From Populus alba (Eukaryota; Streptophyta; Magnoliopsida; Malpighiales; Salicaceae), in the NCBI RefSeq assembly GCF_005239225.2, contig NC_133299.1, positions 8,436,967 through 8,500,966 on the forward strand: a stretch of DNA of 64,000 bases, given 5' to 3'. The position numbers were made by a program, and so were the translations under genes. The notes under the pieces were generated by a model, which was not told where the DNA came from, ran no database searches, and worked only from the letters and a program-made list of their open reading frames with translations. The stretch's first letter is position 1. Every line of letters begins with the position of its first letter. Below are positions 1 to 11,890 of the stretch, piece after piece.

Positions 1-202
1 CCGTAGAATTATGGAACCTAATTTGCAAAAAGGAAGATCGCAAAGTTGAATACCACGCCCTAGGAGCCTGTTTGAGGCCATAGATAGCTTTCCTTAATCT
101 GCATATATAATCAGGTTTTGACAAATATTTAAAACCCGGAGGCTGCTGCATATACACAGTTTCAAACAACATGCCATGTAAGAACACATTATTGACATCC
201 AT

Positions 203-1849
203 TTATCTCAAGGACCACCCATTCATAACAACAATTTTCAACACAATTCTAATGGTTACAGGTTTAACAACAAGGCTAAAAGTTTCTTTATAATCAATCC
301 CAGGACGCTGATTATAACCCTTTGCAATAAGTCTGGCTTTGAATTTATCAACCGATCCATCTGCCTTTCTTTTGATTCGAAAAACCCACTTACACCTTAC
401 GGGTTTGCAGTCTTTAGAAAGAGGGATTAAATCCCATGTACCATGGCTCATAAGGGCAGTTAATTCACTGGACATGGCTGCACGCCATTCAGGATGAGAC
501 ATGACTTGGCTCACACAAGTTGGTTTCAGGGAGGGTGGAAGGAAATGCTTGGATACAGTGTTTAATTGCTTAGGTTTGAAGATATTATTCAACGATCGGG
601 TGGTCATAGAGTGATTACAAGTTGGGATAGTAGCAATTTGTGTTGGGCACGACAAAGGGGAAGGAGATGCAGAGGCAGTAGATGCAGGGAAAGCATGTGA
701 ATGTGAATGAAGATGCTTAGGATGCAGATTATCAATTGACTCAAAAATAGAAAGAGATGGGTTAATACCTGGAGATGACGCCGATGAGGCAGCAACAGTG
801 TCCAAACTCGTTAATGGCTCCAATGGTGGGGTGGAAATCGGCAAAGATGGCGTAGGAACGAGAGAAGCAGGGGAAGAAATTTCAGGAGATGAAACGGGTT
901 TGAGAAATAGATGGGTATATTCAGGTGGGCGGTTGTTTGATGGATGGCCGGGTGGGTTAATTTTTGAACCTAGACTCCGAGTTTCATCAAACAGGACATG
1001 TTTGGACAAATAAATTCGAGCAGTTAAGGGTTCAATGCATTTGTAGGCATTATGAGTTTGTGAATATCCTATAAAGACACAGGGAGTGGACTTAGGCTGC
1101 AACTTATGGGTGTTATACAGTTTAGTGAGAGGGTAGCATAAAAATCCAAATTTCTGTAATTTAAGATAATTTGGTTGTTGACGAAAAAGCACTTCAAATG
1201 GGGATTTATTTTGAAGGAGAGGAGTGGGATGGCGATTTATAAGATAAGCAGCAGTTTGAAATGCATGAGGCCAATAATAAAGAGAAAATGAGGCATCATA
1301 AAGCAAGGTAAGACCTGTTTCGACAAGATGACGATGGCGTCTTTCAGCAACACCATTTTGTTGGGGAGTATGGGGAGCAATAGTGTAATGACTTATACCA
1401 TGATTTGACAAGTAAGTTTTCAAACTTAGAAATTCACCACCATTATCGGAGTACAAGGCTTTGATGGTGGACTGAAATCGTTTTTCCACCAGTATTTTGA
1501 ATTGGGGAAAAATGTTGGAGACCTGAGATTTTGCAGACATTGGATAAAACCACATATATTTGGTATAATGGTCCACAAAAAGAAGATAATACCGTGCACC
1601 ACAAATCCCAGTAATGTGAGCAGGACCCCAAACATCAATGTATATAATGTCAAGTGGAGAGTGACTTTGAAAACTTGTAGAGCCAAAAGGTTGTTTATGC
1701 GCTTTATTTGTGGAACAAGAAGTACATAAAGATGAAATTTTTTTTGTGGAAACAGGAAGGGATAATTGATTGACAAGATGTTGAACAAGTTTGATTGAAG
1801 GGTGTCCAAGACGTTTGTGCCACCCATCAAGTGAAGTCCGTTCATGCAC
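203..1849 (-). pseudogene. Copia pol fragment: integrase and start of reverse transcriptase
   Basis: A 548-residue open frame. The GAG-pre-integrase zinc-binding region is at residues about 10-55 (HKRLGHPS, then CTSCSTNKAHKQPF). The integrase core follows with DVWGP, YSDNGGEF and PHTPQQNGVAERRHRHL supplying the D,D,E triad. Then come a proline/serine-rich spacer and the RT start (HGTWDLIPL, KWVFRIKRKADGSVDKFKARL). The frame stops at 203, but in another frame positions 202-1 continue RT with [18 protein letters not shown] and [12 protein letters not shown]. The reading frame is therefore broken at about 203 and at about 1850, where the upstream protease frame ends. It is a decayed element, not a host gene. 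Confidence 0.93.
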
Positions 1850-2609
1850 ATAAGCAACTTTTTTTTGGAGTGGGAGAAGCCATCAAGGAGTTTGGAAAAA
1901 CGTATACGCCATTTTCATAAGCACCTCTTAGAAGTATTGCCCTCGTGGTTTTGTCCTTCATAAGAAAAAAGAATGGATGAAGTTCAAGAAAAACATTATT
2001 ATGTTTGGTGAAGTGATGAACCGAAATGAGATTCTTGTGAATATGAGGAACATATAAAGTATCATGTAAATGAAAAGTTTTTGTAGGTGTGGGTAAAGCT
2101 AAGGAACCAATATGTGTAACTACCAAACCTGTACCATCACCAAGAAGGACCTCATTAGTGACGTCATATTTAGAGTGAATAGATAAGTTTTGAAGATCAC
2201 CCGTGATGTTATGAGAGGCTGCAGAATCAATTAACCATTTATTATCTTGAGTATCCGAGGATCCAGCACAATTAACAGTCATGGGAGAGGATTGAAGTTT
2301 CGGGCAGATCTTGGCTATATGACCCAATTGATCACAATATTGGCATTTTGGCTGGAAGCGTCGGTTTGGATTAGAGCGGCCCGAATTATTATTGTTGCGC
2401 TGGCGGTCTCTAAATGAACCATTTGAGGGACGGTTATGTCCTGGTTGGCGAAAGAAACCATTTACTTTGTTGCCTCCTATGTTTTGCTGCGATATAGAGG
2501 AGACGGTCTCCTTGTTGGCAAAGCGATGGCTGGTAAAGTTTGCAGCAACCACGAGCTGTTGTGTAGTAGCCTCCATCCTTCTCAAGTAACTCTCATGCCC
2601 AACAAGCAT
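1842..2609 (-). pseudogene. Copia gag C-terminus (zinc knuckle) and aspartic protease
   Basis: A 255-residue frame. An Asn/Arg-rich tract is followed by the CCHC zinc knuckle CQYCDQLGHIAKIC (about residues 88-101), and then the protease active-site region WLIDSAASHNITGD. The usual active-site triplet in copia protease is D-S/T-G; here it reads DSA, so one residue normally required is changed. LGDGTGLVVTHIGSL matches the flap region of the family. The frame ends at 1842, overlapping the integrase frame by a few bases in another register, which indicates a one-base shift in the T-run near 1860. Confidence 0.9.
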
Positions 2610-2648
2610 ATCATGAAGTTCTTCGAAGGCAAGGGATTTTTCTCGTGC

Positions 2649-3206
2649 TCAAATAGGAGCATCAATCTCACGAAATTCTGGACCTAACCCATGGAGGACA
2701 TAGAGGGTTAAGTCATCATCAGAGATGGGGTGATCAATAAGTCTAATTTCATCAGCCAAACTTTTGACCGTGTGAAGATACTCTGAAATCGGTCGATTTC
2801 CACGCTGAATCAAGGTTAGTTCTTCCTTGAGTTGCATTGCCCTTGTACGCGATTTGCTTGCATACAATGTTGATAGTATTTTCCATGCCTCATGTGAGGT
2901 TTTGGTTGCGGCAATGAGAGGCGTGATGGAGGGTGAAGTAGATGCAAGAATGGCGCTGAGAATCAGTTTATCTTGCTTTACCCATCGGTTTTTGTTTGCT
3001 GTAGACTATGGAGTGTCATCTGAGACAGGGCACTGAGATTCTCCATTAACGTAGTCTAGGAGATCATAGCCGATTAGAAGAGCCTCAAACTGTGCTCGCC
3101 ATTGAGGGAAGGATGAGGGTGTGAGTTTCTCATTAATTTGAGTGATGATGTTGAAAACAACAAGGGAAAGTTCAGGGGAGGAGATAGGCTGATTTGTGGA
3201 AGACAT
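2649..3206 (-). pseudogene. Copia gag, broken by two stops
   Basis: The gag start is taken as the ATG at 3206 (MSSTNQPIS), because the ATG at 3248 is part of the tRNA primer-binding site. SFPQWRAQFEALLIGYDLL fits the N-terminal gag domain of copia elements. A stop interrupts it just after DDTP (about 3006). It resumes as TANKNRW..., then YASKSRTRAMQLKEEL and ISEYLHTVKSLADEIRLIDH, typical UBN2-type gag. A second stop follows API near 2649, before EKSLAFEELHDMLVGHE leads into the zinc-knuckle frame. Confidence 0.88.
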
Positions 3207-3235
3207 GGGGATCAAATTCTCATTAGAGAGGAAAT

Positions 3236-3247
3236 GCTCTGATACCA
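3236..3247 (-). other. Primer-binding site (tRNA-iMet type) of the copia element
   Basis: The minus strand reads TGGTATCAGAGC, the standard 12-base complement to plant initiator methionine tRNA used by many copia and gypsy elements. It sits immediately upstream of gag and marks the inner edge of the 5' LTR. Confidence 0.92.
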
Positions 3248-3248
3248 T

Positions 3249-3476
3249 AAAGAGATTTGAAACACTTAGAACTTTACAATGTAATTCTCAACATGATTGT
3301 ATTGATGCTCAACCTATAATTATATACTGCGGTTACATGTTCTTGTAAAGGAAAGATTACAGTAATGAATATTCTTGTAAAGGAAAGATTGCAGTAATCA
3401 AAATATTTATGGACATAATATTTGTATTAATTCACAGCATGATTTGAGGCTTGGTTACTGCTGTAGATCATTAACA
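3249..3476 (-). repeat. Probable 5' LTR of the copia element
   Basis: This abuts the primer-binding site. Read on the minus strand it would begin TGTTAATGATC at 3476 and contains a TATA-like stretch (AGTATATAATTATAGG). The inner end reads TTTA rather than the usual CA, so that boundary is mutated or slightly different. It contains two near-identical copies of a motif built on CTTGTAAAGGAAAGATT. The outer limit is inferred from the TG alone, because the second LTR is not in the window to compare. Confidence 0.55.
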
Positions 3477-3908
3477 GATTTCCTCCACGCTATTATTGAA
3501 ATCTCTTGCAGATTTCATGCATCTGCAGGTTTGGTAGCATCTTCCTTAATATTGATACCCGGTTAACTTGACCCAACTTGCATACCTTACACATCCCATT
3601 GAGTTTTTTTGTTGTTCAGTGCTTAATTTGCTATTGTATGTTTTATTTGTTTGTAATTGATCTATTAAGCCTCCATTATTTGTTACAACTTATAATAAGT
3701 TTTGACCTAATTTATTGAACTTAAATCTTAGTTTTAATTAAACTCAATCCATGAAAATTAACAATGAAAGCCTCACATGTGGATATTTTTAATATCAACA
3801 AAAAAATTAACCCAACTCGATAGATCCAACCCACTCTATTCCAAAATAAATAAATAAATCAAATTTATAATTTATAAAATCTTGTAAGTTAAGTTGGATA
3901 TAGTTATG

Positions 3909-3954
<46 letters not shown>

Positions 3955-4811
3955 AACTATAATCTTCGATATTTATATCCTTAAGACCGTAACCAAATAT
4001 TATTTCTCTTTTCTCCTTTTATCTCTCTATTTTATGATATAAATGTAAATAGTTACACTTTTAACACTATAAAATCTTTCAATGCAAATTAGATTCACTT
4101 GCAAGTGCATTTAGATACAAAAACTGAGAAGCAATTGTGTAACCGTTGATCATGACTACTTCCAAAATGACCAAATAATATTTTAAAGTTTATACTTAAC
4201 AAAAAAAAGATATTTATTAATCCATATTCATTTAAGACTTTGTTTGTTTTTTTAAATAATTTCTTTCTTATCTTAAATAATAACTTAACTCTTTTATGTC
4301 AATTACTGATTAAATAAATATAATTATCATATTGTAAGATTTATTTCATGGCTTCTTAACTTAACTAATTACATTTTGGTTAATTGCAAACTAGATGATT
4401 GGAGTTCAATTATTATTATTATTATTCTTGAAAAGGAAAAGAAAACTTTATTCATCTGGCAATAATATAATTTTTACTTATTATATCGTGAAAACTCATC
4501 TTATTATTTTATAAGTTAACTAATTATGTAAAATTATTATAATTATCAAGTGCAATTTCAAAAAAATATCTTTATTACTTTATATAAAAAAGAACTATTT
4601 ATTTAACAAAAATAAAAATAATTTACATTTAAGTATTTGTGCTTTATTTCATTGTTATTATGTAATTTTAAAGACACTATAGTCATAGTTTCTTATCATT
4701 TTTCTATAATTCAGAACAAGCAAAAAGAATTCAAAACCTACTTTTCGAAACTGAAAAACCTACTTTTTGAATTCGAAAAGCTTTCAAAGCAATGTCTAAA
4801 TCAATATATAT
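3477..4811. other. AT-rich intergenic sequence
   Basis: No coding sequence is seen. It contains a perfect AT dinucleotide run (3915-3950) and a short ATT run (about 4410-4425). Otherwise it is unremarkable AT-rich DNA. Confidence 0.6.
3915..3950. repeat. (AT)n microsatellite
   Basis: About 18 uninterrupted AT units. Confidence 0.95.
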
Positions 4812-4990
4812 AATTGATTTGGGTTTCTGAACTAATTTGCTCACATCTCGACTAATTCCACGAGTCCTAAAGTTAACGACCATGTAAATTTCTAATAGCC
4901 ATCATGCAACTATAGAATTTGAACCTGAGACCACAAATAGAGTAAATTTTTTGATACCAAATTTTTATCACTGGACTACCTACTTAGGTA
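4812..4990 (-). mobile_element. Diverged tRNA-derived SINE, copy 1
   Basis: On the minus strand a box-A-like TAGTCCAGTGAT is followed about 60 bases later by a box-B-like GGTTCAAATTC, the two internal RNA polymerase III promoter elements. Downstream is GTTAACTTTAGGACTCGTGG and AATTAGTCGAG, shared with the copies at 20280 and 53371. No clear target duplication remains, and the tail is AT-rich. Confidence 0.7.
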
Positions 4991-5249
4991 GTTAAGTCTA
5001 GATGTTATGTAACTTATATTTATAGCAATGATATTTAAAATATGTTTACGAATAAATGAAAAAAAAATCACCCTATACTTGATGTAGGTTGTTACATGTT
5101 TTTCTATTCTAATGATATCGTTTTATAAGCAGTGTTTTATGTTGAGTTGAGAATTAGTCCCTCTTAAAAATTAGTGATTTAGGACTTGGACTTAAGCAAG
5201 CCCAGTCCTCAGTTTTAATATAAACAAACATTAATATTTAATATTTGAG

Positions 5250-5431
5250 AATGTACTTGAAATTATATTTTTTTAAAAATTTAATCTTTTTATTTAAATT
5301 AATTTTTTATGTTTTCATATTATTTTGATAATGTTAAAAATATATATTTTTTTTAAAAAATATTATTTTAATATATTTATAAGTAAAAAACACTTTGAAG
5401 CGCAATTGCTATTACACTCCCAAACACACTT
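5250..5431. repeat. MITE-like 200-bp AT-rich repeat, copy 1
   Basis: The right end reads AAAAACACTTTGAAGCGCAATTG... ACTCCCAAACACACTT, matching the right ends at 6975, 15421 and others. The left end is eroded. See the family description in the findings. Confidence 0.55.
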
Positions 5432-5469
5432 AAATCTATTCTAATTTATTAAGGAAAAATGGTCCTAAG

Positions 5470-5697
5470 GCACCGTTCATGCTTAAAAAATGTGGTTATA
5501 GTTGTTTTTCAAAGTATTTTTTTACTCGGAAATATATTAAAATAATGTTTTTTTTTTTTATTTTTTAAAAAATACTTTTAACATCAGCATATCAAAATAA
5601 TCCAAAAATACAAAAAAAAAAATTTTAAAACAAATAAAATATAAAATAATTTTAAATTTTATAAAAAATATTTTAAAAAAATAAAAACAACCAATGA
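5470..5697. repeat. MITE-like 200-bp AT-rich repeat, copy 2
   Basis: The left end has ATGTGGTTATAGTTGTTTTT followed by CAAAGTATTTTTTTACTCGG, and the right end has ATAAAAACAACCAATGAC. The centre is TTTTAAAAAAT-type AT-rich sequence containing ACATCAGCATATCAAAATAAT, a core motif shared across copies. Confidence 0.6.
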
Positions 5698-6139
5698 CTT
5701 AAGTTCCTATAACGGGTCAAGTCAGCCACCTCCTAGTTCTCTTGCTACAGAAGAAGAAAATTGAATTTTAAAAGAAGAAATAAAAGGTAGATGCAATTAC
5801 TATGATAAGTCATTTATTTCTCATTCTACAAGAAATGAGACCACCACACACAACTCTTATATGACTATATGCCAAAAAAAAAATAAAAAAAAAAATTTAA
5901 CCTTGAAAAAATTTAAATGAATCTCCAATCAAATTCAATTACTGATGAGGGAGGGAGGTCAATCTTTTCACAGGAAAGTTTGATCAAAAAGCTATTAGAA
6001 AGGATTTATCTCTCACAAATTTGTTGGCAATTATGGATTTAAAAGGTTCATGTCCCTTGCATCTCCCAGCTTCAAGATTCCATCACAGTTAATGGTTTCG
6101 AGAGACTGCTATGAATCTTATTTAGATGAAAGATTATAA

Positions 6140-6356
6140 GGTGCGTTTGGCATTGAATTGGAAAAACACTTTTTAAAAAATTTGAATTTTTTATTTGTTT
6201 TAAATTAATATATTTTAGATGTTTTCAAATCATTTAAATCATTTTAATGTGCTGATCTCAAAAATAATTTTTAAAAAATAAAAAAATATTATTGGCATAA
6301 TTTTTCTCAGTGAAAAATATTTTAAAAAACAATATCAACTATACTTTCAAACACGC
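6140..6356. repeat. MITE-like 200-bp AT-rich repeat, copy 3
   Basis: The left end is GTGCGTTTGGCATTGAATTG and the right end is ACAATATCAACTATACTTTC followed by AAACACGC, which form inverted termini. The core GTGCTGATCTCAAAAATAAT matches the other copies. Confidence 0.65.
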
Positions 6357-6754
6357 TATAAAAATAAAGAGGTTCTTGAGTACAAAATCCTCAGAGACAC
6401 CATGGAAACATGAAGATCTACAAGAAAAAAAGAATTAATTACATTTGCTTAACAACTCATTTTATTGATAATGATTGGATCATATATAAAAGAATATTTT
6501 TTTTTTGTTCAATCGATGACAAGTGCTTAGATTTAGGTATAATGTTGTTGAGAAAAATGCTTAATTGATCGAGAAATTGAAAAGTTTTTAATGAAGAATC
6601 TCTTGAAAACATTAGCAAGCTTTTAATGACATCATATCTTTTAGATTATTACACTGGAATTATTCAAAACCCAAAAAATAAAAAAATTATTAATGCTCGA
6701 GGCACAACTATCTTAACAAAACAGAAGCCTTATTTTATAAGTCTACTAACTTAG

Positions 6755-6978
6755 AAATGTTTGGAAATACAGTTATACCTGTGTTTTCAAAAACATTCTT
6801 TATTTATTTATTTAAGTTTTTGTTAAAAAAATAATTTTTTTGTATGTTTTGAATTGATTTGATACGTTGATTTTAAAAATGATTTTAAAAAAATAAAAAA
6901 AATATATCATTTAGATTCATTTCAACACGAAAAACACTTTAAAAAACAACCACAACTATGCTCCAAATATACCTTTAG
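6755..6978. repeat. MITE-like 200-bp AT-rich repeat, copy 4
   Basis: The left end is ATGTTTGGAAATACAGTTAT. The right end is AAAAAACAACCACAACTATG followed by CTCCAAATATACC. The core GATACGTTGATTTTAAAAAT is shared. This is one of the better preserved copies. Confidence 0.65.
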
Positions 6979-6999
6979 CCCTTTATAGACTTTTGTTTT

Positions 7000-7600
7000 T
7001 TTTATTCACGTCAACCATCATTTTTTTTTTAAAAAAAAAAATTTCTTACATTTATTTAACCTAAATTTAGAAGAGAAAAACTAAATCCGACATCAAGCGC
7101 ATGACTAGTGGCATTAAAATTCAAGCAAAACAAAAATAAACAACTAGATAAAGAGAAGGAAAAGAAGAAAATCGAGGATCTTATACATTGGGTATTTGTA
7201 ATTCTTGATTTATTTTTTATTTGAGGTATGTGCAGTGATTGGATGGATGTATTTTGATTGTAAACTAATTGTAGTTTCAGGAAAAATGCTTGATGCTCAT
7301 TGATTGGTTAGGAGGGGTGGCACTAATCATTGATTCTTTAGTACATGTGCAAGCATGAAAATTTTTGTTGTCGGCTAAGCTTGATTAGGAAGCTTTTATC
7401 ATTTTTTTCTTCAAATTAGTCCTTTTACTTTAAACAATATTCATGGAACAATCCTTATAGTTACATTTTTTATATATATATAAAAAAAAATCAAGTAAAA
7501 TTTATTTGTTGACATTAAATCCATTGTGCATATGACATAATATCAAATATTTTCTAGATAAATCAAGGAATTTATTATTGATCAGTTTGTCATAAAAATT
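7000..7600. other. AT-rich intergenic sequence
   Basis: No gene is seen. A foldback of a T run followed by an A run lies at about 7021-7041. The sequence leads into the gypsy remnant. Confidence 0.5.
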
Positions 7601-7619
7601 ATATATTGTTCTGTGTTTT

Positions 7620-9260
7620 TCAAACATAATATTTGTTCACTTTATCTTAGTTAACGGACTTCAACAATGCTTTTTCTCGTGAGAATGATCTTTTAACCAT
7701 ATAAGGTCCTTCATAATTATAGGCCTAGTTTTCTCATTGGTCACTTTGGTTTATAAGAAGCTTTATGAATGCCAAGTTCATATATTTGAATAATCAAGAG
7801 GGATCCTTTTGTTTTATGCTTGCATCATCATTCTTTATTATAATTGTGTATGGTATAATGCAACATTTTTCTTATATAAGGTTGAGTTGGTAATAATGGA
7901 TTTGTATTCACTGAACTTCTTATAATTGCATTAAAACTCTTAAAAATGAGATATCATTTTTTATTGGTAAAAACACATCCATATCATATACCAAGAAGAA
8001 TGAGTTAACTTTATTGATATTTAAATGATGTGCTTACAAGGAAAATAAAAACATGTTATGCCAATCTTTATAAGTCACAATCATTTTTTAATATTTTTAT
8101 TTTTTAAAATTATCCCATGACTCAATTTCTCATAATGATCATGTGTCGATATGTGTTTTATAAACATAATATTTCTTTATTTCATCAAAGTTGATGGAGC
8201 TTAACAATTCCTTCCAATTTATAATGGCCAGGATAAATCATCCTTCCAAGAATGCTTTTTTTTTTTTTTTTTATCATACAATGTTCTTCATAATTAGGGG
8301 TTCATTTCCTCGTTTGTTACTTTGGCTTGTAAAAAGCTTTTTTTAATAACAAGTCTCTTTATTTGAACAATTAAAAATGGACTTTTTTGTTATATCATTA
8401 TCGATTGATGTAATTGTCCATAGAATAGTACAACACAAGTCCTTTTCTTCTACAAAGTTGAATTGGTCATAAAAGATTTTTATCCACATAGCTTTTTATA
8501 GTTGTTCTTTCATTAAGACTTTTAAAAATAGTACTCCAACTTCTATTGGTAAAACCTCTATAACATACACTATAAGAATAAACTACATTTTCTCATATAG
8601 TTTATATAATCAATCTTCATAGTTCAACAATATTGTCCAACCCTTACAATATATCTAGCCATCATGTGATTTTTTTTTTTAAAAAAATTAAGAATAACTC
8701 ACTTTGTTATACTTGTGTATCAAGTTGCCTTTACCCATTCAATGAAGTAGTTGATGCCCATTAGAGATATTTAGAGAGATAGGTTTAATAACATCCATGC
8801 CTACATCGAGAATGGTCATGAGGCTATTAGGTAATCTAAAAGTGTAGAAGGAGTATAGAGCTTGTATATATAGATTTGACATTTATGCCACATTCTCATA
8901 TAGTTTATATATTCAATCTACATAAATGAACAATAATACCTTACTCCCTTACAATCTATTTAGCAATCGTGTAATCATTGATATGAATTGCATAAGCTCT
9001 TTTATAGACTTGTTTTAAAAATTTATCGAATTCTTCTTTATCAACACATCTTAGCAAGACTATGTCATGTCTTAATCGACAAAAGAATTCTTCAATGAAA
9101 AAGAAATTAATTGATAATCTTCTAATGATTTTTTTATTTTTACTTTCTCAATTATGTTTTTTTGGTATTCTTGATTCTTAATATGCTTTACAATATTATA
9201 GAACCATGATTTTTCATCTGGTTCATTCTTTATACCTAATATATGCTGTAACATCTTGTA
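7620..9260 (-). pseudogene. Degenerate, rearranged Ty3/gypsy pol (RNase H-integrase linker and integrase)
   Basis: Minus-strand translation in shifting frames shows the following. At 9254-9072 is WFYNIVKHIKNQEY, the linker before gypsy integrase. At 9030-8890 is AYAIHINDYTIAK and later NVKSIYTSSILLLHF, the zinc-binding region. At 8845-8690 are LDVGMDVIKPISLNISNGH and GINYFIEWVKA, the integrase core. At 8120-7990 are KNKNIKK and IVTYKDWHN. LVYDMDVFLPI and VLPIEVGVLFLKVLM occur in two separate integrase C-terminal copies, 8600-8180 and 7990-7620. Stops and frameshifts are frequent. The order, with a second zinc-finger segment at 8670-8590, shows partial duplication or rearrangement. Confidence 0.8.
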
Positions 9261-9960
9261 TTTTAATTTTGATTGGCTATATTTTCATTTGATCATAAAT
9301 TTTAAATATTACTTTTAGTATCGTCAATTTCCTCCTTTAGTTCTACCCTTGAGTAGGTGATTAAAATTTATCACCTGAAACTTTTTTATTAATAAGATTA
9401 TGAATTGTTAATATAAAACAAGTATATAGTGTCGTATTTTCCACTTTCTTTTTATTTGTTGAATCACTACTGTTGAATTTATTGGTCTAAAGGTATCTAT
9501 TACTCATGATTTTTTATTAATCAAACCATTAATTAATTACTAATTATTGCCTTAAGTTTATGTTATTATGGGTTTAATTATCATTTATATTATTTCAAGG
9601 ATTTTTGATATATCTTAAAGTTATGAGAATCTTGGAATAAATTAATAAGATTAAGATTAGTTTTAGGTTGATTTGTTATCGTAACTCAAGTCCTTTAAGG
9701 ATTTAATTTGACTCTTGAAAACAATTGCTCATATATAAAAAAACACATTTGAAAAGTTAATCTTAAAATAATGTAAAACATTTTGTGCTTGTAACTAAAA
9801 AAAATCTAAAACTACTAGTAAACTAGATAACCTTACTAGACACAAAGCCTAAAACCTATAATAAACTAGATGACTTGTGGTAAATCAATTAGCCATGGCA
9901 AATACAAAGCCAAAGATAACTAGTAAATCAAATATCTTTATCCCTTAGCTATGTGGTCAA
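9261..9960. other. AT-rich sequence next to the gypsy remnant
   Basis: No coding sequence or repeat was recognised with confidence. It could include decayed upstream parts of the same gypsy element (RT and RNase H), but I cannot read them. Confidence 0.4.
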
Positions 9961-9962
9961 CC

Positions 9963-10095
9963 TTGTGCATTAGATTGGAACCAATGCTAAACCCAAGCAC
10001 ATTGAGTCTAGAATCAATGCCAAACCTAAGCGCTTTGATTCTGGCAACTATACTAGCTTCGCACCTAGGCCTGAAAACCATGCTAGACCCATGCA
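9963..10095. repeat. Degenerate minisatellite, AACCCAAGCACATTGAG type
   Basis: Several imperfect units with the theme AATGCTAAACCCAAGCACAT, then AATGCCAAACCTAAGCGCTT, then CATGCTAGACCCATGC. Related phrases recur at 10835-10925 and around 21985-22065. Confidence 0.5.
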
Positions 10096-10834
10096 TCTTT
10101 TTATTTTTTTTGAAAATATAGAAATACTAATTGTTTTAAAAACATATTTATTTTGTATTTTTATTTTTATCTTTTTAACCAAATATATTTATCTTTTTTA
10201 TATTTCTTTCTTCTATTTTAGGACATTAACCACATGTGTCCCTAAAATTTACTCAATGCTTTTTATTAATCTCTAATTTTAGTGAAGAAATCATCTATAA
10301 AATTGCACAAATTAAGATAGTCAAAAGGACAATAAGTCTTTTAGATATATAATATTTTCTTTTCCTATAACATAATGTATCAATTCAAAAGTTCAAAAGT
10401 TTTCTCTTATGATCATATATTTTAAATTTTTGTACATACTAATAGTTATAATGTAGAATAAACTCTCATTGTAATAAACTTTAACAATTAGATCATGCGA
10501 CAATATCTCAAATTTTAAAAAATATGAACCCTTCGAAAAACTATCAAACACTTGGATGAAAACATAAAATTAATATTTTCATCCACAATGCATACAAAAA
10601 AAGAAAATTTATTTTTGTAAAGTTGAAATAAATCACTTAGAACTCAATATTTTTTTTTCATTCTTTTCTCTTTGAATATAACAAATTTATAAAATAAGTT
10701 GCATAAAAAAAGAGTTTACAATTAAGTTCTATTATATATGAATGAAAAATCTTGCTTGAATGAGGTAGTGTTTGTTTTTGTAGTCCAATCATGCTTTTGA
10801 AAAAATTTAAATTTTTTGACCTAAGTGTGGTTAT
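10096..10834. other. AT-rich intergenic sequence
   Basis: No gene is recognised. The short open frames here are low-complexity and give no family resemblance. Confidence 0.45.
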
Positions 10835-10925
10835 GGCATAGTTGCCAGACTTATGCACGTTTAGGTCTAGACCCCAGGTACGTGGGCTGTCAACCATACC
10901 AGACCCAAGATATGTAGGAATGAAA
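10835..10925. repeat. Degenerate minisatellite related to 9963-10095
   Basis: Read on the minus strand it repeats GGGTCTGGTATGGTTGACAG, then CCACGTACCTGGGGTCTAGA, then a related CGTGCATAAGTCTGGCAACT. The same word set occurs at 9963 and at 22000. Confidence 0.45.
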
Positions 10926-11890
10926 AACATGCCTGATTTGACAAACAATAAATAAAGAGGACAATTGTGCAGTTTAGTTGTTAGGAGAAAGAAAAGAAAG
11001 AAAAAAACACAAACAATCGATCAATGACGACAATCCAATCATTATCTATCTACACGCGCTACACCATGTGGAAGAGGGCACGATTGCGCATTTAGTTAGG
11101 CGACGGATGATCAGATTTGGACAATAGAAAATGTCATACGCGTCTTTTTAATGGCACGAGCGCTACCCACTTGCTGGGGTGTGAGGAACATATGCATGTA
11201 GCTTTTCGATTTAAAAATAACAAATACATTATGAAAATACTAAAACACCCCATAGTCCTCTTAATTACACAAAAATACTTATGTAAAAATACCAAAATAT
11301 TCTCAAACGAAATATTTTATATATATATATTCTGAGGCTAAACATGTTATTTCACTGTACTTGAAAATTTGAGAAACATAAATACTCTTTTGGAAGAATG
11401 CAAAGAAATGTTTATCTATTAGCAAAAAAACAAGAAATTAAAAGTAAAACTAGTATTATAATTCATAATAAAAAATCTCTTTATCTAAAATGATTTTTCC
11501 ATACCATTTAACTTTTGTTATTAAACAAAATGAGGCTTAAATAGAAAGAAAGCTCATGATAGCTTTATCCACGCAAATGAATATTTCTATTATGCTAATG
11601 AAATGGTTTTGTTACAATGGGCTTGAGCCGTCAGAGCCCAATTATTTAACTTCCAAATCAAAGTTAAAGAAACTAGCGGGAAGCAAGCATGTGATGCGAG
11701 CGGTGACAGTGAGACCAAACCAAACTTGGCAGCCACCAGCACTAGTCTCCGTCAACCGCCTAACATCGCCTCTCCTCTCCTCTCTAAACTCTCAGAATTG
11801 CACACTCTAATCAGCAATTACCTCTCTCTCTCCCTCTCTCCTCTCTCTAAACTACATTCACTGGTTCTCTACTTTTGATCTCCACCAGTA
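10926..11890. other. Intergenic sequence and pyrimidine-rich leader of the POLAR-like locus
   Basis: No coding sequence is recognised up to about 11760. Positions 11766-11875 are strongly CT-rich (CTCTCTCTCTCCCTCTCTCC), typical of a plant 5' untranslated leader immediately before the ATG at 11891. Confidence 0.45.

Larger units (their letters stand above)
1..3248 (-). mobile_element. Truncated Ty1/copia retrotransposon, gag to early reverse transcriptase
   Basis: Read on the minus strand, the order is primer-binding site (3236-3247), gag (3206 to about 2650), zinc knuckle CQYCDQLGHIAKIC and protease (about 2400-1900), GAG-pre-integrase, integrase, and reverse transcriptase running off the left edge of the window. 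The order protease-integrase-RT is diagnostic of copia rather than gypsy. Gag has two in-frame stops (near 3006 and 2649) and there is a frameshift near 1850, so the element cannot make a complete polyprotein. The 3' half and 3' LTR lie outside the window. Confidence 0.95.

Noticed and set aside
1..3248. Reading the copia element as possibly active
   Set aside because: Two stops in gag, frameshifts near 1850 and 203 and a changed protease active-site triplet make it inactive.
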